Source of the DNA: Hyphomonadaceae bacterium UBA2389
GTDB lineage: Bacteria; Pseudomonadota; Alphaproteobacteria; Caulobacterales; Aquidulcibacteraceae
DNA length: 15,698 bases
NCBI GenBank assembly: GCA_002343395.1
Contig: DDSN01000049.1
Location: 8,244-23,941, forward strand
Direction of reading: 5' to 3'
Each line of letters starts with the position of its first letter. Position 1 is the first letter of the stretch. The position numbers and the translations under genes are program-made. The notes beneath the pieces are model-generated. The model did no database searches and was not told the origin of the DNA. It worked only from the letters and a program-made list of their open reading frames with translations. Of this stretch, positions 1 to 5,284 are shown piece by piece.

Positions 1-130
1 CCCGCCAATATTGCGAAACAGCCGAGCCAACTCCGACATCGCGGCTTGGCTGTCAGCGCTCGCTGGCGACGGCGGCTCGGCATGCGATCGCTGCGCGGTC
101 GATGACGGTCGCTTCCGCGAGCTGAGCTGG
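1..130. other. Unassigned left edge of window
   Basis: No gene could be assigned with confidence. Plus-strand frames close at 103-105 (TGA) and 123-125 (TGA), and either could be the tail of a gene that starts outside the window. The translated tails resemble nothing I recognise, and in particular do not look like the C-terminus of RuvA, which would be the expected neighbour of ruvB. A minus-strand frame is also open here, with an ATG at 39 reading off the window edge. The hairpin just downstream fits a plus-strand gene ending here. Confidence 0.3.
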
Positions 131-164
131 GTTGGGCTGGCTGGCCCCGGCCAGCCCAACTTTT
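131..164 (+). terminator. Hairpin plus short T-run, probable intrinsic terminator
   Basis: A perfect 10-bp inverted repeat, GTTGGGCTGG (131-140) and CCAGCCCAAC (151-160), encloses a GC-rich 10-nt loop and is followed by TTTT (161-164). This is the layout of a rho-independent terminator on the plus strand. It probably ends a gene lying mostly left of the window and separates it from the DUF2189-ruvB pair. The T-run is short, so termination may be partial. Confidence 0.55.
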
Positions 165-243
165 GCGTCCTTGATCCTTCCCAAGGCAAGGCGGACCTCC
201 CACGATACCGTTGCTCAAAACAAAACGGTCCGGGAGGAATGCA

Positions 244-1017
244 ATGGAGGACGCCGTACGAGCCGCCACAGGGCTGCCCAAGATTCGGCGCGTCGGATTG
301 GACGCGCCTTTTGCCTGGCTGGCTGGCGCGGCTCGCGATTTTCAGACCGCTTGGCTGCCGTGCCTCGTTTACGGCGTTGCGATCGCCGTTGTGAGTTATT
401 TTTTGGCGCGCGCGCTCATCGTGAGCGACCTAGCCTTCTGGGCGCTCACGCTCTCATGCGGCTTCGTGTTTATTGGCCCGATGCTGGCCATGGGCTTTTA
501 CGAAGCCGGACGCCGCCTCGAGGCAGGCGAAAAGCCCTCGCTCTCGAGCATCCTGTTTGTACGCAGCGCGCTTCGCCAGGACGTCGCCTATCTCGGGCTT
601 GCGCTGGTGTTCATCTACTTCCTTTGGACGCGGCTGGCGCAGATCGTCTACGGCCTTTCCACGTTTCGCCTGCACACGACGGTCGAGGAGTTCATCGCGT
701 TCGCTCTCAATACGGGCGAGGGGCACACCATGCTCATCGCGGGCACGATCGTAGGGGGCATTATCGCTTTCGCGACGTTCGCGCTGGTGGTTGTGTCCGC
801 GCCCATGCTTCTGGATCAGCGCTCCAACGTCTTCGAGGCGGTGATCACCAGCGTGGCCTCCGTCGCGCGCAACTTTCTGCCGCTGGCGCTCTGGGCGTTC
901 CTGATCGCGGCGCTGCTGGTTATTTCAGCGGCGACCTGGTTTCTGGCGCTTGCAGTGGTGTTTCCGTGGCTGGGGCTGGCCAGTTGGCGCGCCTACCGGG
1001 CGCTGGTGGAACGCTAG
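244..1017 (+). CDS. DUF2189 family integral membrane protein
   Basis: A 257-residue polytopic inner-membrane protein that fits the DUF2189 family, whose function is unknown. Family hallmarks visible are an N-terminal WLAGAARDFQ segment before the first membrane helix, the motif GPMLAMGFYEAGRRLEAGE after the second helix, and a long C-terminal hydrophobic hairpin ending in WLGLASWRAYRALVER. About six membrane segments can be drawn. The ATG at 244 is chosen because GGGAGGA (232-238) sits 5 nt upstream; an in-frame TTG at 211 has no comparable site. ruvB starts 37 nt after the stop on the same strand, so the two are probably co-transcribed. A direct role in recombination is not implied. Family assignment is from remembered motif pattern. 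Confidence 0.85.
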   Translation: MEDAVRAATGLPKIRRVGLDAPFAWLAGAARDFQTAWLPCLVYGVAIAVVSYFLARALIVSDLAFWALTLSCGFVFIGPMLAMGFYEAGRRLEAGEKPSLSSILFVRSALRQDVAYLGLALVFIYFLWTRLAQIVYGLSTFRLHTTVEEFIAFALNTGEGHTMLIAGTIVGGIIAFATFALVVVSAPMLLDQRSNVFEAVITSVASVARNFLPLALWAFLIAALLVISAATWFLALAVVFPWLGLASWRAYRALVER

Positions 1018-1054
1018 AACGATTTGCGAACCCGAATCGGCTAAGCAGGTCGCC

Positions 1055-2089
1055 ATGGCCGAAGCAGAACGCCTCACGACGCCCAACCGCATGCCCGGAG
1101 AGGGGGCCGACCGCGCGCTCCGCCCGCAAGGCTTTGACGAGTTCGTCGGCCAGCCGGCGGCCAAGGCCAATCTCAAAGTGTTCGTCGAAGCCGCGCGCGC
1201 GCGCGGCGAGGCGATGGACCATACCTTGCTGTTCGGTCCGCCGGGCCTGGGCAAGACGACGCTCTCACAGATCATCGCGCGCGAACTGGGCGTTGGCTTT
1301 CGCGCCACGTCGGGGCCCGTGATCGCGCGCGCTGGCGATCTTGCCGCGCTGCTGACCAATCTTGAACCGCGCGACGTGCTGTTCATCGATGAGATCCATC
1401 GCTTGGCGCCTGCCGTGGAGGAGATTCTCTATCCGGCGATGGAAGATTATCACCTCGACATCATTATCGGCGAAGGCCCAAGCGCGCGCAGCGTGCGCAT
1501 CGATCTCGCGCCGTTCACGCTTGTGGGCGCCACAACGCGCGCGGGACTGTTGGGCACGCCGCTGCGCGATCGCTTTGGCATTCCGGTTCGGCTTGAGTTT
1601 TACGGGCCGGAGGAACTCATCGGCATTGTCACCCGCGCGGCCGAGAAGCTCGGTGCGCCGATTACGCCGGAGGGCGCGGTGGAGATCGCTAAGCGCGCGC
1701 GCGGCACCCCGCGCGTGGCGGTGCGTTTGCTGCGGCGTGTGCGCGACTTCGCCGACGCGGGCGATCAGCGCATCGACGCGAAGCTCGCCGATGTCGCGTT
1801 GAAGCGCTTGGACGTGGACGGCGATGGGCTCGATATGCTCGACCGCCGCTATCTGCATGCGCTTGTGGAGACGTATTCAGGCGGGCCGGTGGGCGTCGAT
1901 ACGCTCGCCGCCGCGCTGGCCGAAGCGCGCGACGCTATCGAGGACGTGATCGAACCGTACTTGATGCAACAAGGCTTCGTTATGCGCACCCCGCGCGGCC
2001 GCGTCGCCGCACCGAAAGCGTATGAGCGCTTGGGCAAAAAACCGCCCGCGAAACCGCCCGAGACAGCGGGGCTGTTTGGGGAGGGGTAA
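1055..2089 (+). CDS. ruvB: Holliday junction branch migration ATPase RuvB
   Basis: A 344-residue hexameric AAA+ motor that works with RuvA to drive branch migration of Holliday junctions in recombinational repair. All key elements are intact: Walker A GPPGLGKTT (residues 61-69), Walker B with DE at 102-103 in LFIDEIHR, sensor-1 GATTRAG (158-164), arginine finger region LRDRFGI (R171/R173), and the C-terminal winged-helix domain, with GGPVGVDTLA near its start. The length is normal for the family (E. coli RuvB has 336). The ATG at 1055 follows AGCAGG (1044-1049); an upstream in-frame start at 950 would overlap the previous gene and lacks homology. ruvC and ruvA are not in the window, and the tol-pal genes that often follow ruvB in alphaproteobacteria are absent downstream. 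Confidence 0.98.
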   Translation: MAEAERLTTPNRMPGEGADRALRPQGFDEFVGQPAAKANLKVFVEAARARGEAMDHTLLFGPPGLGKTTLSQIIARELGVGFRATSGPVIARAGDLAALLTNLEPRDVLFIDEIHRLAPAVEEILYPAMEDYHLDIIIGEGPSARSVRIDLAPFTLVGATTRAGLLGTPLRDRFGIPVRLEFYGPEELIGIVTRAAEKLGAPITPEGAVEIAKRARGTPRVAVRLLRRVRDFADAGDQRIDAKLADVALKRLDVDGDGLDMLDRRYLHALVETYSGGPVGVDTLAAALAEARDAIEDVIEPYLMQQGFVMRTPRGRVAAPKAYERLGKKPPAKPPETAGLFGEG

Positions 2090-2092
2090 CAA

Positions 2093-2491
2093 ATGCTACC
2101 AACAACCAACATGCAGGAGTCTGCGGCTGCTCAACAGCAGCGTGCTCGTGAAAATATGCAAAAGCTCATTTTGATAAACGGCGAAATCTTCGAGAAGGCC
2201 GCTGCATACGACAACGTCATAATGATCGGAGGATTCGCCGCATTCTATGCGACGTGGTCGGGTGCGGTATCATTGCTCGAACGATGGGCGGTGTTGTGGT
2301 CGGGCGCGCTCATATCCGTTTCACTGACCCTCTACATTTGTTGGCACATCTACAGTATGGTCGTACGGCAGATTGGGCAACGTCGCTTCGCCACGGTCAT
2401 TCAAACGAGTACTGATCCTATTGCATTTGAAGCGGCTTGGCAGAAGGCGGAACTACAGCTTCGCAAAGACAACGCGGTGATGCTAAGTTGA
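2093..2491 (+). CDS. Small membrane protein, possibly truncated by an in-frame TGA
   Basis: A 132-residue protein of unknown function. It has a polar, Gln/Ala-rich N-terminus, two membrane segments (about residues 41-62 and 65-87), and a basic cytoplasmic stretch with RRFATVIQT and AEAELQLRKD-like helices. The ATG at 2093 follows GAGGG (2081-2085), which overlaps the end of ruvB, so translation may be coupled to ruvB (3-nt gap). Base composition is visibly lower in GC and codon use is less biased than in ruvB, which hints at acquisition. The same frame stays open after TGA 2489-2491 for 29 codons encoding a hydrophobic helix (2492-2578). From memory, related proteins have a third C-terminal membrane helix here, so the gene may be broken by a nonsense change. 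Alternatively the short form is genuine. Confidence 0.7.
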   Translation: MLPTTNMQESAAAQQQRARENMQKLILINGEIFEKAAAYDNVIMIGGFAAFYATWSGAVSLLERWAVLWSGALISVSLTLYICWHIYSMVVRQIGQRRFATVIQTSTDPIAFEAAWQKAELQLRKDNAVMLS

Positions 2492-2581
2492 TGGCTGTGG
2501 GTCTTTGTGCCTTGTGTCCTCACCGGTGTTGGCGCGGCTTCTATCCTCGGGCTTGGATTCGCGCGCGCTATTCTTTCATAA
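2492..2581 (+). pseudogene. In-frame hydrophobic remnant after TGA of the preceding gene
   Basis: This is a direct continuation of the reading frame of the preceding gene past its TGA. It encodes 29 residues beginning WLWVFVPCVLTG and continuing through a Gly/Ala/Leu-rich stretch to FARAILS, then TAA (2579-2581). The hydrophobicity and length fit one transmembrane helix. It has no start codon or ribosome-binding site of its own. The simplest reading is the severed third helix of the upstream protein. Stop readthrough or a sequencing error cannot be excluded from one sequence. Confidence 0.5.
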
Positions 2582-2594
2582 CACTGTTCGGAAG

Positions 2595-2645
2595 GCGGTC
2601 CCCCCGCGTGAGGGGAGGGTGGTCGAGCCGAGCGAGACCGGGCGA
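2595..2645. repeat. Interspersed palindromic repeat, type A
   Basis: Two adjacent hairpin-forming units are present: CCCC (2602-2605) with GGGG (2612-2615), and GGTC (2621-2624) with GACC (2636-2639) around GAGCCGAGCGA. The phrase GGTGGTCGAGC...GCGAGACCGGG matches my memory of a common intergenic repeat in Rhizobiales and Caulobacterales genomes. It is non-coding and lies next to a second, different palindrome. Confidence 0.55.
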
Positions 2646-2663
2646 TTATTGCGCATCCTTTGA

Positions 2664-2768
2664 CACCCATCCCCGGACGAGCGCAGCGAGGTCCGGGGCC
2701 CATAATCGCAACGGGCCTGTGTTTATGGGTCCCGGACTGAACGCTGCGCATTCATCCGGGAATGGGTG
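2664..2768. repeat. Composite REP-like palindromic element, type B
   Basis: Two hairpins lie in tandem. The first is CCCCGGAC (2671-2678) pairing perfectly with GTCCGGGG (2691-2698). The second is CCCGGA (2731-2736) with TCCGGG (2755-2760), extended by TGAA/TTCA with one bulged C. Linking arms GGGCCCATAA (2695-2704) and TTATGGGTCCC (2723-2733) are also complementary apart from one inserted base. The element begins CACCCATCCCCGG and ends TCCGGGAATGGGTG, so its outer ends are inverted too. This resembles alphaproteobacterial intergenic palindromes and paired REP (BIME-like) units. It could act as a terminator, an mRNA stabiliser or a mobile repeat. Confidence 0.7.
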
Positions 2769-2801
2769 GTGAGCGTGGCATTGATGTTGTAAGAGAAAAA
2801 G

Positions 2802-3134
2802 ATGCGTGTCGATGAAACGCGCCTCACCGCAACCTACATGCTCGCAAGCCGAAAACACGGCACGATCTATTTAGGCTCGGCGCTCGACCTCATCGCGCGC
2901 GTGAGTGAGCACAAGGCGGGGATTGGTTCGGCGTTCACCGCCAAATACGGCGTGACACGCCTCGTGTGGTACGAGCCGTTCATGCTGATCGCCGAAGCGC
3001 GTGATCGCGAATACGCCATGAAGAAATGGCGGCGCGACTGGAAAACCAATCTGATCGAACGCGACAACCCGCATTGGGACGATCTGTTTCCGGTGTTGAC
3101 CGGAGCGCAGTTGTTGAAGCGATCGGAATCCTGA
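2802..3134 (+). CDS. GIY-YIG single-domain nuclease (UPF0213/YhbQ-like)
   Basis: A 110-residue stand-alone GIY-YIG endonuclease-fold protein. The motif pair is YML (12-14) and YLG (23-25), the expected catalytic arginine is R33 in LIARVSEHK with H37 after it, and the metal-binding glutamate is E70 in DREYAMKKW. A conserved C-terminal WKTNLIERDNPHWDDL stretch (80-95) is typical of the small bacterial subfamily. All catalytic positions are retained, so it looks active. The ATG at 2802 has only a weak purine-rich stretch upstream (2791-2801). A palindromic repeat element ends 33 nt before the start, and another repeat end begins 1 nt after the stop, so the gene sits inside a repeat-bounded cassette. 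The biological role of this subfamily is not established to my knowledge; DNA repair or repeat mobility are possibilities. Confidence 0.9.
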   Translation: MRVDETRLTATYMLASRKHGTIYLGSALDLIARVSEHKAGIGSAFTAKYGVTRLVWYEPFMLIAEARDREYAMKKWRRDWKTNLIERDNPHWDDLFPVLTGAQLLKRSES

Positions 3135-3135
3135 G

Positions 3136-3151
3136 CACCCATCCCGGACGA
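3136..3151. repeat. Partial type B repeat end downstream of the GIY-YIG gene
   Basis: CACCCATCCCGGACGA repeats the left end of the composite element at 2664-2680 with a single missing C. Its reverse complement matches the right end of that element (2755-2768) apart from one inserted A. It starts one base after the GIY-YIG stop codon and has no visible pairing partner nearby, so it is a half-copy. Confidence 0.65.
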
Positions 3152-3208
3152 ACGATCACTGGCGGGTTGTCGAGCGCTGAAGACGTGTTCCTGCGCGTCA
3201 GGCGGCGG

Positions 3209-3595
3209 CTACTTGCTCCGCATCGCGTCAGCGATGCGATCGAAGGCGGGCTCGAGGATGGCGCGGGTCTCTTCGGAAGCGCCTGTGTCCGCGAGCGCTT
3301 TGCGCATGCACATGAGCCACTGGTCGCGTTCGGCCGCTCCAATCGGAAGCCGCTTATGTACGCTCATGATGCAGGGGGCGTCGTTGCGCTCGAAGTAGTC
3401 GCGCGGGCCTCCCATCCAGCCGCTCAAAAACCCCGCGAGCTTGTCGACGATTGGCCCAAGGTCGGCGTCGTGCATGGCGCGAATGCCGCTTGCGTCGGGC
3501 GTTTGCGCCATCACGGCGTAGAAGCGCTCCGCGAGGCGCCGCACGCCCTCGGCGCCGCCAATCAACTCATAGGGCGTTTGTTCACGTTGGGTCAC
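3209..3595 (-). CDS. Group II truncated haemoglobin
   Basis: A 128-residue haem protein of the 2-on-2 globin family, group II, expected to be cytoplasmic and to bind O2 or NO. Visible marks are TPYELIGG at residues 7-14, RFYAVM with the B10 tyrosine at 26, the DKLAGFLSGWMGGP helix (51-64), a candidate proximal histidine at 80 (VHKRLPIG), and ERDQWLMCM with the group II G8 tryptophan at 93. The GTG at 3595 is preferred because an in-frame ATG at 3655 would lie only 9 nt from the divergent thioesterase start, leaving no room for ribosome-binding sites; neither start has a strong one. The stop is TAG at 3209-3211. The residues after H80 (KRL) differ from the more usual xPF. Confidence 0.88.
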   Translation of the reverse strand: MTQREQTPYELIGGAEGVRRLAERFYAVMAQTPDASGIRAMHDADLGPIVDKLAGFLSGWMGGPRDYFERNDAPCIMSVHKRLPIGAAERDQWLMCMRKALADTGASEETRAILEPAFDRIADAMRSK

Positions 3596-3664
3596 GCCGC
3601 ACCGATTAGTGGGCGAGGCTGAAGAGGAATTGATTTGCCGCAAAGGCCCCGGCATCACAGATCC

Positions 3665-4459
3665 ATGACTTCGCTGCGACATGTCCTCGACGGTCTCACC
3701 CAGGAGGGGGCGGATTTTGTCGTTGATGCGCCCGAGGATTGGGCGCAGGGGCGCACGCTTTATGGCGGCATCACCGCGGCGTTCGCCTATGAGGCGGTGA
3801 GGCGCGCGCACGGCGAGCTTCCTGGACTGCGCTCGGCGCAGATAAGTTTCATAGGTCCCGCCGCGGGACATTTGCGCTTCAGTTCCTCGATGCTGCGGCG
3901 CGGTCGTTCCTCCGCGTTGATCGCGGCGGATTGCGTCAACGCCGACGGCGCTGTGGCGCGGGGGCTATTTGTGTTCGGCGCCGCGCGCGAGAGCAAGGTC
4001 GAGCACGACTTCTTGCCGATGCCGGGTGTCGATCCGCCCGCTGATTGCGCGCCGTTTCGCAAGGAAGGACCCGATGCGCCGCGCGGTTTCTGGAACAATT
4101 TCGAAACGCGTCTGGCATCGGGCGGACGCCTGTTTGAAGCAACCGCGCCGCGCCCTGAGTTCAGTGTGTGGACCCGGTTCCGCGACGTTGGGGCGGCGGA
4201 TCGGCTGACGGCGCTGATCGCCATTGCGGACTGTCTGCCGCCCGCGGCGATGGTGCGCTTTTCCAAGCCTGCGCCGATCAGCACCATGACCTGGACGGTA
4301 GATGTGCTGAACCCGCCAGATAATGCGGAAGGCTGGTTCTTGCTGAACGCGTCGAGCGAGTACGCGCGCGAGGGCTATTCCATGCAAGCGATGACGCTGT
4401 GGGGCGAGGACGGCGTTCCGCTCGCGGTCGGCCGTCAAGCTGTTGCGATTTTTTGCTGA
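3665..4459 (+). CDS. Acyl-CoA thioesterase family protein (double hot-dog, TesB/4HBT_3-like)
   Basis: A 264-residue protein with the pattern of the thioesterase-like superfamily, which hydrolyses acyl-CoA or related thioesters in the cytoplasm. The N-terminal hot-dog has WAQGRTLYGGITAAFAYEA (residues 26-44), corresponding to the GG-x-AA helix of TesB proteins. The C-terminal hot-dog has GWFLLNASSEYAREGYSMQ followed by LWGEDGVPLAVGRQAVAIF, the usual end of the family. The ATG at 3665 is chosen; an in-frame TTG at 3635 lies in the divergent intergenic region. An SDR gene begins 9 nt after the stop, so the two almost certainly form an operon, and joint action on a fatty-acyl or other lipid intermediate is a reasonable inference. 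The true substrate cannot be read from the sequence. Confidence 0.85.
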   Translation: MTSLRHVLDGLTQEGADFVVDAPEDWAQGRTLYGGITAAFAYEAVRRAHGELPGLRSAQISFIGPAAGHLRFSSSMLRRGRSSALIAADCVNADGAVARGLFVFGAARESKVEHDFLPMPGVDPPADCAPFRKEGPDAPRGFWNNFETRLASGGRLFEATAPRPEFSVWTRFRDVGAADRLTALIAIADCLPPAAMVRFSKPAPISTMTWTVDVLNPPDNAEGWFLLNASSEYAREGYSMQAMTLWGEDGVPLAVGRQAVAIFC

Positions 4460-4468
4460 GGGCGCACG

Positions 4469-5284
4469 ATGTTTGATCAGAAAGTTTGGTGGATTACGGG
4501 CGCTTCCTCAGGCATCGGCGCCGCGCTCGCGGATGCGCTCTCGGCGAAGGGCGCGAAGCTCGTTCTTTCCGGCCGCAACGTGGGCGCGCTTGAAGAGGTG
4601 GCGGCGCGCTGCAAAACGCAGTCGCTGATCCTGCCGTTTGAAGCGACCGACTACGCCCACTTGCCGCGAATTGTCGAACAAGCATGGTCCTGGGGCGGGG
4701 GCGTCGATGGGCTCGTCAATAACGCCGGCATATCGCAGCGCTCGCTTGCGGTGGAGACATCGTTTGAAGTTTTTGAGCGCATTATCGCTGTCGACTTGAT
4801 GGCGCCGATAGCTTTGACGCAGGCGCTCCTGCCGCGCATGACGGCCGCCGGCGGCGGCCATCTGCTGGCGGTTTCCAGTGTAGCGGGGATCATAGGCGCG
4901 CCATTGCGCGCCGCGTACAGCGCCGCCAAGGCGGGCATCCTAAGCTATCATGACAGCGTACGCGCTGAGACGGCTCATCTGGGCGTGAAGGTGCTTGTCG
5001 TGGCGCCGGGCTCGGTGCGTACGAACGTGTCGAAGAATGCGCTCGATGGCAAGGCGCGGGCCCGGGGTTTTAGCGACCCCGCGATCGACAATGGCATGCC
5101 CTCGGATGTGGCGGCGGAGCGGATTGTCGCCGCCCTTGAAGCGGGGCAGCGCGAATTGATCTTGGCGGAGGGCATGGAGCTGCAGGGAGCGCTCCTCCGG
5201 CGCAGCAATCCCGACCAGGCCTTCGACGTGATGGCGCAGCTGATGGCGAGCGGTTACGCGAAAAAACTCGGCGCGGAGAATTAG
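4469..5284 (+). CDS. Short-chain dehydrogenase/reductase (SDR) family oxidoreductase
   Basis: A 271-residue classical SDR, an NAD(P)(H)-dependent oxidoreductase. It has the cofactor motif TGASSGIG (residues 10-17), NNAG (84-87), active-site serines in AVSSVAG (S136/S137), the catalytic YSAAK pair Y150 and K154, and the PG motif (180-181) followed by VRTNVS. SGRN after the second strand suggests an NADP(H) preference, which is an inference. The ATG at 4469 follows GAGGG (4460-4464 region) with close spacing, and the gene lies 9 nt behind the thioesterase stop, so the pair is probably co-transcribed. The TAG stop (5282-5284) overlaps the stop of the convergent DUF885 gene by three bases. The overall pattern is close to DHRS7-like membrane-associated dehydrogenases, but the substrate is unknown. 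Confidence 0.93.
   Translation: MFDQKVWWITGASSGIGAALADALSAKGAKLVLSGRNVGALEEVAARCKTQSLILPFEATDYAHLPRIVEQAWSWGGGVDGLVNNAGISQRSLAVETSFEVFERIIAVDLMAPIALTQALLPRMTAAGGGHLLAVSSVAGIIGAPLRAAYSAAKAGILSYHDSVRAETAHLGVKVLVVAPGSVRTNVSKNALDGKARARGFSDPAIDNGMPSDVAAERIVAALEAGQRELILAEGMELQGALLRRSNPDQAFDVMAQLMASGYAKKLGAEN

Noticed and set aside
1..39. Minus-strand ATG at 39 opening a frame off the window edge (MSELARLFRNIGG)
   Set aside because: No ribosome-binding site upstream and only 13 codons visible. The frame is also open well upstream of the ATG, so it could be interior or chance. The terminator orientation favours a plus-strand gene here.
132..1322. Long plus-strand ORF overlapping DUF2189 and ruvB
   Set aside because: Arg/Ala-rich translation with no domain pattern; it is a high-GC shadow frame of two well-supported genes.
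2664..2768. Palindromes as a CRISPR array or attachment site
   Set aside because: The units are not regularly spaced direct repeats with unique spacers, and no integrase or tRNA gene is present.
2491..2772. ORF starting at ATG 2491, overlapping the preceding stop (TGATG)
   Set aside because: The translation runs through both palindromic repeats and has no domain-like composition; the alternative frame carries the hydrophobic extension.
3026..3622. Plus-strand 198-codon ORF spanning the GIY-YIG end and antisense to the haemoglobin
   Set aside because: It is the complement of a well-recognised globin gene and its product resembles nothing.
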